The position numbers were made by a program, and so were the translations under genes. Of a stretch of DNA of 64,000 bases, positions 41,155 to 49,820 are shown one piece after another. The number at the start of each line of letters is the position of its first letter. The first letter of the stretch is position 1. Origin of the DNA: Noviherbaspirillum malthae (GTDB lineage Bacteria; Pseudomonadota; Gammaproteobacteria; Burkholderiales; Burkholderiaceae_D). The notes beneath the pieces are model-generated. The model ran no database searches and was not told the origin of the DNA. It saw only the letters and a program-made list of their open reading frames with translations. Where the stretch lies: the NCBI RefSeq assembly GCF_015352985.1, contig NZ_JACYXF010000030.1:1-64000 (forward strand), written 5' to 3'.

Positions 41155-42573
41155 TCAGATGAATAAAATAAAAAGACAAAGTACGAAGAAGTAACCTGCA
41201 GCATACGGCGTATTCCACCATGCGAGTCTAAACGTGGAGGTTTGGGAGATATTCTGTACCAGACCCAACGTGCCGCTGAAGGGACCAAGCATAAACGTGA
41301 GTACGGAACTGCCAATCAGGGTAATGGCAAGCTGTGTCGATGAAATCCCTAGGACTTCAGGACGAAGGGCTTCGCCTAGCAGTGCAATTCCCACTAGGGG
41401 GTGAACACCCAAGAACGACACAGCGAGCGTCATGACGGGCATAAGCAAGAGTAGAATTCTGGATCCAATGGCTTCATTCATCTGCAGGAAGAGCACGTTC
41501 ACCATATGGTCGGTGCCTGACATCACGATTGCAGTTGCCAGAAACCCTGCGCTGAGAAAAACCGCATACTGATCCGCCATATGCGGAAGGCGACCGAAGA
41601 ACTCCCGGCTACCCTCGAATGCAAAGCGCTTGCCATGTCCAAGCATCATGCACCAAATCAACGCTGCCGGTATTGCGAGCAATGTCACGACAGTCACCAG
41701 GCCGACCCGCATCCAGTGTTCGAGTACAACAATAGATAAGAGCAGAACCAGAATTCCTGACACCATTTGCATTAGGTGGGGAAGCGGAGAATGTCGTTCT
41801 GAGTCTGGAGCCGTTAGCCCGGCTGCAAGAGCAGGTTCAGCGGAATGAGGTCCATTGCCTTCGATCAACCGGAATATCAGCCAATTCATTCCTAGGCACA
41901 CGAGGCTCAGCAGCAGTAGCAGCGGGAAGAGCGATAGCCAATCTAGCTGCAGGGATTGTAGTACCACACCGACGATACCCGACACGGGCGTCCAGAAGAG
42001 AGGAAGGACATAGCCTGATATAGCAGACACAGTCATGAACCGTTGCTTGCTACCTAACGGAAAATTGTCAACGACCGGCCGCATACTTGCCATCATGATC
42101 GGGATGGCAGCCATACTGACGAATGCGCCGCAGATGTAAGCAATGGATGTGGTGATGCAATTGAACGAGAACGTAGTCCTGACACGGCCCAGCATAAGAC
42201 TTTGTATAGCACCGCTGTATCCACCCAAACGGATTGGAGCAGCCAGCACAGGAAGTACAGCGAACAGGGCAATGAGGTAAGCCATCTGTCCGAAGGCTCC
42301 AACGAATTCTCCAAAGCCCAGGCCGGCTCGCCAAAGAAGCAGGCTGCCCCCGGACACGAATACGATTGCAATGGTACGTGCTAGCGGCGCAGCGACCGGC
42401 AATGAGATGACAATGGCTAGGAGCGAGGACGCAGACAAAGCCAGCCCGAATATTTGCAGTTTTGTGGTCTTGAAGGCCAAGAAACAAAGAATGACCGCAA
42501 GATAGGCTGCAGCGCGCAGATGTTTTAACGGAGTTGACGCAACGCGAGTTTGTGCTGGAGTTGAGGCTTTCAT
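41155..42573 (-). CDS. Multi-pass membrane protein, probable organic-anion transporter
   Basis: About 472 residues with many hydrophobic segments (for example AAYLAVILCFLAFKTTKLQI, YLIALFAVLPVLAAPI, LFPLLLLLSLVCLGMNWLIF). The first strong segment begins after about 15 residues, and a hydrophilic loop (EGNGPHSAEPALAAGL) divides two halves of about six segments each, a layout resembling the ion-transporter (ArsB/NhaD-like) superfamily. I could not assign a family. The ATG at 42573 has AAGG upstream; the long in-frame extension to 42783 looks non-coding. It lies downstream of the IclR-type regulator on the same strand, so it may serve terephthalate uptake, but this is only inferred from context. 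Confidence 0.7.
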   Translation of the reverse strand: MKASTPAQTRVASTPLKHLRAAAYLAVILCFLAFKTTKLQIFGLALSASSLLAIVISLPVAAPLARTIAIVFVSGGSLLLWRAGLGFGEFVGAFGQMAYLIALFAVLPVLAAPIRLGGYSGAIQSLMLGRVRTTFSFNCITTSIAYICGAFVSMAAIPIMMASMRPVVDNFPLGSKQRFMTVSAISGYVLPLFWTPVSGIVGVVLQSLQLDWLSLFPLLLLLSLVCLGMNWLIFRLIEGNGPHSAEPALAAGLTAPDSERHSPLPHLMQMVSGILVLLLSIVVLEHWMRVGLVTVVTLLAIPAALIWCMMLGHGKRFAFEGSREFFGRLPHMADQYAVFLSAGFLATAIVMSGTDHMVNVLFLQMNEAIGSRILLLLMPVMTLAVSFLGVHPLVGIALLGEALRPEVLGISSTQLAITLIGSSVLTFMLGPFSGTLGLVQNISQTSTFRLAWWNTPYAAGYFFVLCLFILFI

Positions 42574-42885
42574 TGCAACCTTGATCTTCACATGACTGTG
42601 GAATGGGCGGATTTGGTCATAAGGTTTCGGGGATGTCTCCGGTAAGCAGTCAGCTGCTTGGTCAAGAGGCCAGGTAGGTCTCAATAGCGGCAGCCGGTGC
42701 TGAGCCCATGTCGAGGGAAGCACGCCTTGATGTGACCAGTAAGGCGCGCAACTTGGAGCTATCAAAGAAGTGACGAACTCCAACCCGAAGCCTGGTAGTG
42801 TTTTAGCGGCGTGCGGGCACCATCACCAGCTTGGGCCGTCAGCTGGTCCGTTATCTCCCTCAACCTGTACCAGCGGAGATGCATG
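42574..42885. other. Gap between transporter and IclR regulator
   Basis: 312 bp without a convincing gene. An open frame from the transporter runs back through part of it, but without a ribosome binding site or hydrophobic character. Confidence 0.35.
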
Positions 42886-43647
42886 CTAGATCAGCGAGCC
42901 AAGCATCCGCCGTACACTCTCAAGCTCGGGCAGCAGCGTATCGATCATGTTGTCGGTTGTTCGCCGCGACGCAGCCGTAGCAAGACTCACGGACGCAAGC
43001 GTCTGTCCTGCTGCATTGCGAATGGGAACCGCAATGGAGCGGACGCCAAGTTCCAGTTCCTCATCGTTTAGCGCATAGCCTTGCGCACGGACCCGAGCAA
43101 GCTCTTCCATCAGTGCAGGAATCTCGGTAATCGTTTTCGGTGTCAATCGTTGGCGCACCATCCGCTTCAGTCGCTGCAATGCCTCTTCCTCCGGCAATGC
43201 AGCCAGCAGCACCCGTCCTGTCGCCGCGCAGTAAGCAGGCAGGCGCGATCCAATCCAGAGCCCGCCTGACAGACTGCGCCTTGCGGCCGCACGCGCTACA
43301 AAGACGGCGTCGGATCCGTCTAGGACCGCAAAGGAACTGGGCTCTTGGGTACGTTCGCTCAAGGCCTCGAGAGAGGGCTGAACCAGCTTGGCCAAAGGCG
43401 ATGCAGCGACATAAGCATGCGCCAGACGCAATAAGCGGGGTGCCGGTCGGAACTGCTTGCCGTCCGTCTCAAGATACCCCAAGCGCTCCAGGGTAATCAG
43501 GGAGCGGCGGGCGGACGAGCGGGAATGGCCGGTAATCTTTGCCGCATCACTGATGGTAAGTGGGCCGTTGTTCAATGCGAACGCCTCGATGACCATCAAG
43601 CCTTTCTCTAGCCCGGCGACAAACTCTTTGTCGGAATCAGATTCCAT
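42886..43647 (-). CDS. tphR: IclR-family regulator of the terephthalate operon
   Basis: About 253 residues. The N-terminal HTH holds FVAGLEKGLMVIEAFALNNG, LTISDAAKITGHSRSSARRS and LERLGYLETDGKQF; the C-terminal GAF-like ligand domain holds YCAATGRVLLAALPEEEALQ and ELELGVRSIAVPIRNAAGQT, typical of the PcaR/PobR group. It is divergent from tphC, with a symmetric site between them. TphR in Comamonas activates the tph genes with terephthalate and is also of IclR type; there it lies upstream in the same direction, here it is divergent. ATG 43647 is used; a TTG 9 bases upstream is possible. Confidence 0.85.
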   Translation of the reverse strand: MESDSDKEFVAGLEKGLMVIEAFALNNGPLTISDAAKITGHSRSSARRSLITLERLGYLETDGKQFRPAPRLLRLAHAYVAASPLAKLVQPSLEALSERTQEPSSFAVLDGSDAVFVARAAARRSLSGGLWIGSRLPAYCAATGRVLLAALPEEEALQRLKRMVRQRLTPKTITEIPALMEELARVRAQGYALNDEELELGVRSIAVPIRNAAGQTLASVSLATAASRRTTDNMIDTLLPELESVRRMLGSLI

Positions 43648-43673
43648 ATCCACCAAGTAAGGTTATTGATCAG

Positions 43674-43694
43674 AATGTGCGATATGCGAACATT
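43674..43694. promoter_or_regulatory. Candidate IclR-type (TphR) operator
   Basis: An imperfect 21-bp palindrome. On the minus strand its core reads GTTCGCATATCGCAC, very close to the GTTCGATAATCGCAC box known for PcaU/PobR-type IclR regulators. It lies 27 bp upstream of tphR and about 105 bp upstream of tphC, suited to autoregulation and activation of the divergent operon. Confidence 0.7.
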
Positions 43695-43798
43695 ATATCC
43701 AAAAGATTGAGGGCGTCGACCGATATAGGGTAAATTTTGCGCCATCGAGCTTAATCAAGCGCGACCGACCGCAACGGTTGTGGAGACAAGGAGGAGAC

Positions 43799-44776
43799 AT
43801 GAAACACCCGATATCCAGGTTCATGGCCGGAATCGTATTGGCCACCGGCACCGTATCCGCATTCGCCAATCCGGCTAACGGCTATCCGAAGGCGGCGATC
43901 AAGATCATCGTGAATTTCCCGGCAGGCGGTACGGCGGATATCCTGCCGCGCGTCATTGCCCAGAAATTGAGCGATAAGTGGGGCCAGCCGGTTATCGTCG
44001 AAAACCGCACCGGTGCTGGCGGAAACATCGGGGCCGACGCCGTTGCCAAAGCAGCGCCAGACGGCTACACCTTGCTTGCAACACCGCCGGCTCCGCTGGC
44101 AATCAATCAGTACCTTTACAAGTCGCTGCCCTTCGACGCCACGCGCTTCGAGCCGGTGACGGTGCTTGCAACCGTGCCGAATGTGCTCGCGGTAAGGACC
44201 ACGCTGCCGGTGAAGACGGCGAATGACTTCGTCGCTTATGCGAAGAAGGAAGGCGGCATGATTACCGTGGCCACGCAGGGAAACGGCACAACGTCGCATC
44301 TGACGGCTTCGATGTTCGCGACGCAGGCGGGCACCAAGTTCACGTTCGTACCGTACAAGGGTACCGCGCCGGCACTGACCGATTTGATGGGCGGGCAGGT
44401 TGACGTCTTCTTCGACAACATTGCATCGATGTCGAAGTTGCACGAGACCGGCAAGGCCAGAATACTGGCAGTGGCCAGCGCCAAGCGCAGCCCCTTGCTT
44501 CCCAATATGCCGACTTTGTCGGAAACGGTGCTTCCAGGATTTAACGCATCGACCTTTTTTGCGATGGCGGCGCCTCCCGGCACACCTGTGGAAATTACGC
44601 AGAAGCTCAATGAGGCCATCAAGGACATCCTGAAACAGAAGGACGTGCAGCAGAAATTTCTGGAGCAGGGCGCGGAAATCGTGGGTAACTCACCGGCTGA
44701 AATGAATGAGTTCCTTGCAATCGAACGGGCCCGCTGGAAAAAAGTGATCGACAGCGCCGGTGTGACCATGAACTAA
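43799..44776 (+). CDS. tphC: Terephthalate-binding periplasmic protein (Bug family)
   Basis: About 325 residues. Signal peptide up to TVSAFANPANG, then the Bug fingerprints IKIIVNFPAGGTADILPRVI, VENRTGAGGNIGADAVAKAA and PDGYTLLATPP, with VPYKGTAPALTDLMGGQVDV in the middle. First gene of the tphC-A2-A3-B-A1 order, identical to Comamonas tph operons, where TphC captures terephthalate for a shared TctAB-type permease. ATG 43799 has AAGGAGGAGAC directly upstream; the frame opens 7 codons earlier. No TctAB genes are in the window. Confidence 0.9.
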   Translation: MKHPISRFMAGIVLATGTVSAFANPANGYPKAAIKIIVNFPAGGTADILPRVIAQKLSDKWGQPVIVENRTGAGGNIGADAVAKAAPDGYTLLATPPAPLAINQYLYKSLPFDATRFEPVTVLATVPNVLAVRTTLPVKTANDFVAYAKKEGGMITVATQGNGTTSHLTASMFATQAGTKFTFVPYKGTAPALTDLMGGQVDVFFDNIASMSKLHETGKARILAVASAKRSPLLPNMPTLSETVLPGFNASTFFAMAAPPGTPVEITQKLNEAIKDILKQKDVQQKFLEQGAEIVGNSPAEMNEFLAIERARWKKVIDSAGVTMN

Positions 44777-44816
44777 TGGTATGGCAGACGACAGACAATC
44801 AGGAAGGATGAAACAG

Positions 44817-46067
44817 ATGGAAGTGAAATTGCATGACATGCGCGCAAGCAGCGAGATTTGGGAAGCCGGTCTGACGGAAGTCCCGTACTGGGTGTATCAG
44901 GACGAGCGCGTGTATCGCCAGGAACAGCAGCGCGTGTTTGGCGGAGCGACATGGAATTACCTTTGCCTTGAAGCCGAAATCCCGAACAACGGTGATTACC
45001 GCACCACTTTTGTCGGCGAAGTGCCCGTTATCGTTGTGCGTGACGAGGAGGGCGATGTCTACGCTTTCGAGAACCGCTGCGCGCATCGCGGCGCGCTGAT
45101 CGCACTGAAGGATAGCGGCAACGAGAAGGACTTCACCTGTGTCTATCATGCGTGGCGCTACGACCTGCAGGGCAACCTCAAAGGCGTCGCATTCGAACAG
45201 GGCGTCAACGGAAAGGGTGGCATGCCTCCAGACTTCTGCAAGGAAGAGCATGCGCCGCGCAAATTGCGCACCGCTGTCGTGGCCGGCCTCGTATTCGGCA
45301 GCTTCGACGAGGACGTGCCTTCGATTGAGGAATATCTCGGCGATGAGATCATGCAGAAGATAGAGCGTGTGATGCACAAGCCGGTAGAAATTCTCGGCCG
45401 CTTCAAGCAGACCATTCCGAACAATTGGAAGCTCTACATCGAGAACGTAAAGGACTCCTATCACGCCAGCCTACTGCATGTCTTCTTCACCACCTTCAAG
45501 CTGAACCGTCTGTCCCAGAAAGGCGGCGTGGTGATCAGCGAAACCGGTGCGCATCATATCAGCTGGTCGAAGATCGATCACAAGCCGCAAACCGACAGCG
45601 AGTATGCCGCAGAAAAACTGCGTTCGGACATGGAAAGCCTGAAGCTCGCCGACCCTTCCATGTTGGAAGGCTGCGACGAATTCGGCGATGGCGTCACGCT
45701 CCAGATCCTGTCGGTCTTTCCCGGCTTCGTGCTGGCGCAGATCCAGAACACACTCGCAATCCGGCAGATACTGCCAACTGGTATCGACAAGACCGTTTTG
45801 AACTGGACCTACATCGGCTTCAGGGACGACACGCCTGAACTGCGTCGTATGCGCCTCAAGCAATTGAACCTGACCGGTTCTGCCGGTTTCGTCTCGATGG
45901 AGGATGGTGCTGTCGGTGGTTTCGTGCAGCGTGGCATCGCCGGCGCGAGCCGGGAAAAAGCGATCCTGAAAATGGGAGGCGACAGCATCGAAACGCAGGA
46001 AAACCGTACCACGGAAGCTTCGGTGCGCGGTTTCTGGAATGCCTACCGCAGCTACATGGAGATCTGA
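44817..46067 (+). CDS. tphA2: Terephthalate 1,2-dioxygenase, oxygenase alpha subunit
   Basis: About 416 residues. Rieske site CAHRGALIALKDSGNEKDFT then CVYHAW (C-x-H, 17 residues, C-x2-H). Catalytic iron site ENVKDSYHASLLHVFFTTF (D-x2-H-x4-H). Long stretches agree with my memory of Comamonas TphA2, for example GGMPPDFCKEEHAPRKLR, VPSIEEYLG and SMEDGAVGGFVQRGIAGAS. With TphA3 and the reductase TphA1 it makes the cis-dihydrodiol of terephthalate in the cytosol. The start is uncertain: 44817 has AAGG 9 bases upstream; 44781, 44808 and 44838 are alternatives. Confidence 0.92.
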   Translation: MEVKLHDMRASSEIWEAGLTEVPYWVYQDERVYRQEQQRVFGGATWNYLCLEAEIPNNGDYRTTFVGEVPVIVVRDEEGDVYAFENRCAHRGALIALKDSGNEKDFTCVYHAWRYDLQGNLKGVAFEQGVNGKGGMPPDFCKEEHAPRKLRTAVVAGLVFGSFDEDVPSIEEYLGDEIMQKIERVMHKPVEILGRFKQTIPNNWKLYIENVKDSYHASLLHVFFTTFKLNRLSQKGGVVISETGAHHISWSKIDHKPQTDSEYAAEKLRSDMESLKLADPSMLEGCDEFGDGVTLQILSVFPGFVLAQIQNTLAIRQILPTGIDKTVLNWTYIGFRDDTPELRRMRLKQLNLTGSAGFVSMEDGAVGGFVQRGIAGASREKAILKMGGDSIETQENRTTEASVRGFWNAYRSYMEI

Positions 46068-46071
46068 ACGC

Positions 46072-46545
46072 ATGAGCACGATCACGCTAGAAAAGCTTTC
46101 CGCACTTAATGCTGCATATGCCCGTTGCATCGACAACGACCAGCTTGAACAATGGCCGGCGTTCTTCCAGGAAAAATGCCTCTATCTTATTACCACCGCA
46201 GACAATCACGATGCCGGAATGCCGGCCGGCATGGTCTATGCGGATACGCGCGGAATGCTGCAGGACCGAATCGTAGCGATGCGGGAAGCCAATATCTATG
46301 AAGAGCAGCGCTACCGTCATATTATCGGTATCCCCTTCGTTGTCGAACACGTCGACACGCTGATATTGGTGGAGACGCCGTTCATCGTGATGCGCATCAT
46401 GCGGGGCGGCGAGACGACGGTGTTCGCAACCGGACGCTATCTCGACCGCATCGTCGTTGCGGAAGACGGCGGCCTGCAGTTTGCCGAGCGCATCGTGGTG
46501 TGTGACAGCACCAACATTGACACATTGCTCGTCATTCCGCTGTAG
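46072..46545 (+). CDS. tphA3: Terephthalate 1,2-dioxygenase, oxygenase beta subunit
   Basis: 157 residues with the cystatin-like (SnoaL) fold of dioxygenase beta subunits. LNAAYARCIDNDQLEQWPAF, MLQDRIVAMREANIYEEQRY and RHIIGIPFVVEH resemble TphA3 closely (AYAxxIDxDxxEQWPxFF, REANIYExxRYRHIxGxP), as does the end ERIVVCDSTNIDTLLVIPL. Structural partner of TphA2 in the alpha3-beta3 oxygenase. It starts 4 bp after the tphA2 stop. Confidence 0.92.
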   Translation: MSTITLEKLSALNAAYARCIDNDQLEQWPAFFQEKCLYLITTADNHDAGMPAGMVYADTRGMLQDRIVAMREANIYEEQRYRHIIGIPFVVEHVDTLILVETPFIVMRIMRGGETTVFATGRYLDRIVVAEDGGLQFAERIVVCDSTNIDTLLVIPL

Positions 46546-46555
46546 AGGAACCACG

Positions 46556-47521
46556 ATGAAGCGCATTGCAATTGCAATTGGCGAGCCCAACGGCATCGGT
46601 CCGGAGATCGCCGTCAAGGCAGCAGCCGAATTACATGGCACGGTGAAGCTGGTGCTTGTCGGCGACGAGTATCTGGTGCGCCATCATGTGGAGCGGTATG
46701 CGCCGCACCTGCGCCCAGCCCCGTTCGAGCAGGGTGGGGCGGCTGGCGGACAGGTGCTGCCATTTATCGATGTGCCGGCGCTGCCGCAGACTGCATTTCG
46801 GCCGGGGGAGACGCTTGCCGAAGCGGGTGCGGCCATTGTCAGCTATGTGCGCGCGGCGGTCGGGCTCGCTAAGGACGGCGCAGTCGACGCGGTGATCGGC
46901 TGTCCGCATTCAGAAACGGCAATCCATCGCGCCGGTATCCGCTTCTCGGGTTATCCTGGTCTCATCGCGGAGCTGACTGGCACACCCGAAGAACGCGTTT
47001 TTCTCCTGCTCGTATCGCCTGAACTGAGAATCGGGCACGTCACGCTGCATGAGCGTCTACACGGCGCGCTCGACCGGATCAACACTCAACTGGTGGTCGA
47101 TGCCGCCGTAGCAGTCATCGAAGCGACGAAGGCGCTCGGCATCGCGCAACCGAGACTGGGGGTCTTTGGCATCAATCCGCATGCGGGCGAAGACGGTTTG
47201 TTCGGCAGCGACGATCAATTGATCAACGTGCCCGCGGTGCAACGCCTGCGTGACATGGGATATTCGGTCGATGGCCCGGTCGGTGCGGACCTGATGCTGT
47301 CGCAGCGTGGGCATGATGTGTATCTGGCGATGTACCATGACCAGGGACATATTCCTATCAAGCTGCTGAGTCCGTTGACAGCCAGCGCCTTGTCAGTCGG
47401 CGGAGGCATTCTGTTCAGCAGCGTCGGCCATGGCTGCGCATATGACATTGCGGGGAAGGGTATCGCCGATCCCAGCGCGACGATCCGCACCGTGCGCATG
47501 CTCGCCGGTATCCTGCAATAG
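46556..47521 (+). CDS. tphB: Terephthalate dihydrodiol dehydrogenase (PdxA family)
   Basis: About 321 residues. PdxA-family features: AIAIGEPNGIGPEIAVKAAA, the metal and substrate site CPHSETAIHRAGIRFSGYPG, HVTLHERLHGALDRI and GINPHAGEDGLFGSDD, and MYHDQGHIPIKLLSP. TphB oxidises and decarboxylates the dihydrodiol (DCD) to protocatechuate with NAD. Its position between the oxygenase and reductase genes separates it from the vitamin B6 enzyme PdxA. ATG 46556 follows AGGAACCACG. Confidence 0.9.
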   Translation: MKRIAIAIGEPNGIGPEIAVKAAAELHGTVKLVLVGDEYLVRHHVERYAPHLRPAPFEQGGAAGGQVLPFIDVPALPQTAFRPGETLAEAGAAIVSYVRAAVGLAKDGAVDAVIGCPHSETAIHRAGIRFSGYPGLIAELTGTPEERVFLLLVSPELRIGHVTLHERLHGALDRINTQLVVDAAVAVIEATKALGIAQPRLGVFGINPHAGEDGLFGSDDQLINVPAVQRLRDMGYSVDGPVGADLMLSQRGHDVYLAMYHDQGHIPIKLLSPLTASALSVGGGILFSSVGHGCAYDIAGKGIADPSATIRTVRMLAGILQ

Positions 47522-47568
47522 GGTAGGAGCTACGGCAATTTAATCATCAGTAATGAAAGGTCAGCGTC

Positions 47569-48624
47569 ATGTCTCATACGATCCAGCTTGAGGGCCATGG
47601 CATCGCGTTCTCTTGCGAACCTGCCAAATCCGTGCTTGATGGCGCGCTCGCTGCAGGCTACGAAATACCGTATTCCTGCCGCAGTGGTATCTGCGGCAGC
47701 TGCCGTGGCCGCGTCGTTTCGGGCGCGGTCCAGGGCGGCCTCGGCGGTGGCCTGACCGCGGAAGAGGAAAAGAGCGGTCATGTGCTGCTTTGCCAGGCAC
47801 ATCCTTGCTCCGACGTCTCTGTGGAAGTGCGCGAAGTGCGCAAGATTGACCGCAGTGCGATCAAGACCGTCAAGGCGAAAGTGTACCGGATGACCCGTGT
47901 TGCGCCGGACGTCACGATCCTGCAACTGAGATTTCCGGCCGGTACGCGTGTCAAGTTCAAGGCGGGGCAGTATTTGAGCGTCAAGCTTGAGGACGGCAGC
48001 TTCCGGCACTACTCTATGGCGAATCCGCCCCACCAGAATGACAGCGTGGAGCTGCATATACGCCATGTGCCCGGCGGAAGCTTCTCGCAGAAGATGGAGC
48101 AGGGACTTGCTGTCGGTGACCCGCTTGAAGTGTCAATTCCGTATGGTGACTTTTTCCTGCGTGAGGGCGATCAGGACAACAAACCTACTGTACTGCTGGC
48201 GAGCGGTACCGGCTTCGCACCGATCAAATCCATCATCGAGGACGCGATCAAGGCGAAACGCGAACGCAGCATGGTGCTCTATTGGGGGGCACGGCGTCCA
48301 CAGGATCTTTACAAAATGGATCTTGCGCGTAAATGGGAGAGCCAGCTGCCCTGGTTCCGCTTCGTGCCCGTATTGTCAGATTCGCAGCCGTCGGACAACT
48401 GGGCCGGCAGGACCGGCTATGTGCACCAAGCTGTTATGACCGATATCCCTTCGTTAGGTAGTTACGAGGTTTATGCCTGCGGCGCTCCTGCAATGATTAA
48501 TGCGGCTCGCCATGACTTTGTGCATTCAGGCGGCCTGAATCCAAATGCGTTCTACTGTGATGCCTTTGTATCGACCACAACGTCGGCGAGTGAAACTATA
48601 CAGGTGCAAATTAAGGCGGCTTAG
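47569..48624 (+). CDS. tphA1: Terephthalate dioxygenase reductase
   Basis: 351 residues in three domains: a plant-type [2Fe-2S] ferredoxin at residues 1-90 (YSCRSGICGSCRGRVVSG and LLCQAHPC), an FAD domain with FKAGQYLSVKLEDGSFRHYS and MANPP, and an NAD domain with VLLASGTGFAPIKSIIEDAI and YWGARRPQDLY. It feeds electrons from NAD(P)H to TphA2. Slightly longer than the Comamonas protein (about 336). Last gene of the operon, 47 bp after tphB. Confidence 0.92.
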   Translation: MSHTIQLEGHGIAFSCEPAKSVLDGALAAGYEIPYSCRSGICGSCRGRVVSGAVQGGLGGGLTAEEEKSGHVLLCQAHPCSDVSVEVREVRKIDRSAIKTVKAKVYRMTRVAPDVTILQLRFPAGTRVKFKAGQYLSVKLEDGSFRHYSMANPPHQNDSVELHIRHVPGGSFSQKMEQGLAVGDPLEVSIPYGDFFLREGDQDNKPTVLLASGTGFAPIKSIIEDAIKAKRERSMVLYWGARRPQDLYKMDLARKWESQLPWFRFVPVLSDSQPSDNWAGRTGYVHQAVMTDIPSLGSYEVYACGAPAMINAARHDFVHSGGLNPNAFYCDAFVSTTTSASETIQVQIKAA

Positions 48625-49040
48625 CAAATAAATAGGTAGGCCGCCATTGAGCCGGTTGCACGATATGGTGTAACTGGCCTAGCCTTCGCGTCTCATGGGG
48701 TTACAAATTTCTGTAGGTGTTAAATGCGCTGATTCCTTCTGCATTTCCCCTATTACACTGCTAAACACAGTTATTCATTTGGCACATCACGCTCGCGACA
48801 GGGATTTGACGATGGAAAGCAAGGCATCCAAGCAGTAATGTTAACTTTTCAGTCCCGAGCATAATTCGCTAATCCAGTCGAGTGATTATGTCGAAAATTC
48901 GGCAGACGTCATCTCCGAATGCCTTGCCAGAGCATCGAAGAGGGCGGCTTTCTTACCTGCTTCCTGTCGGTCGTCTAAAACCTAGCTTAGGCAAGGTTCG
49001 GCCAGAAGCTGGCGTTCCATCGGCCAAAGTGACTGACCGC
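48625..49040. other. Region after the tph operon
   Basis: 416 bp without a supportable gene. GGCGGC at 48617-48622 and GCCGCC about 20 bases later could form a weak terminator just after tphA1. Confidence 0.35.
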
Positions 49041-49526
49041 TTATCGCAGCGCTTCCGGACGTTCGACATGCAGACCATCAAAGGAAAGCCCGTCTAAAGC
49101 TGCTTCTTCGCGGTCCAGTTCGCCGTTGTCATCCTGGTTCAGCCAAAGCGGAATGAGATTGGCTGAAATGCGATAGGTCTTCTGGGCTTCCCTGCGTCCC
49201 AGTTTGCCGTGCTGAATGTCGCTGCATAGTTGCAGCTTGAATTCCTGGCTGTGCCGTCGATATGGTCCTCTCTTGGACTGGCTGTCGGGCATACAGTACG
49301 CGAGGAGGGCATCGAGCACGAAATCCGTGTGCATGGAACTGCTCCCCGGCAGCCGACAATGCGACGTGCAAACTCGTCGATCACGAAGGCAACGCACATG
49401 AAGCCTTGATACGAACTGGGTGCTCCATGACTTCCCACGAATATTTGGTTGATTTTTTCTTTCTAGCTCTATTTTCTCGAATGTTGGAGCCTCTTCGATT
49501 GAACTGACCTCCAAGGTCGTGTTCAA
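49041..49526 (-). pseudogene. Mosaic relic of IS3-family transposases
   Basis: Two frames show YQGFMCVAFVIDEFARRIVG and then SSSMHTDFVLDALLA, matching the OrfB central region (QGWLYVAFVIDVFARRIVGW, TDFVLDALEQAL) of the element at 13420 after a frameshift. It then runs directly into RGPYRRHSQEFKLQLCSDIQ with GKLGRREAQKTYRISANLIP, an OrfA-like HTH of another IS3 type. So the piece is a junction of two decayed IS fragments. Confidence 0.6.
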
Positions 49527-49820
49527 CGGTTGAGTCCAACTCTTCGGGGCAGTTCATTCCCGGGGCAGTTCATGAATTCTTGTGCTTTGGGGACGGCATT
49601 ATCTAAATTAGCAGTAATTGTGAATTAGGCATACATGTTGTTAATGGCAGCGGCAATCGCGATATGGGTTCCAAAAGATTCAAGTGAGCGACTTGCATAA
49701 TGGATGAAGGCTTTGAAGTTCGGCTAGATGCTGTGCGCCGGCAGCAGGCAGGCGCTCAGCATGATCCATTCACGGCCAGCCTTGCTCAACGGCCTGCCGA
49801 AGAAGAGTAGAGTGGCCTAT
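49527..49820. other. IS debris before the nitrilase gene
   Basis: 294 bp. A short minus-strand frame at 49625-49702 reads ASRSLESFGTHIAIAAAINN and stops; it looks like the tail of a lost gene, possibly a transposase, but I cannot assign it. The repeated phrase GGGGCAGTTCAT occurs twice at about 49539 and 49560. Confidence 0.3.

Noticed and set aside
46556..47521. Vitamin B6 enzyme PdxA
   Set aside because: The family is the same, but the position inside the tph operon between oxygenase and reductase genes points to TphB.
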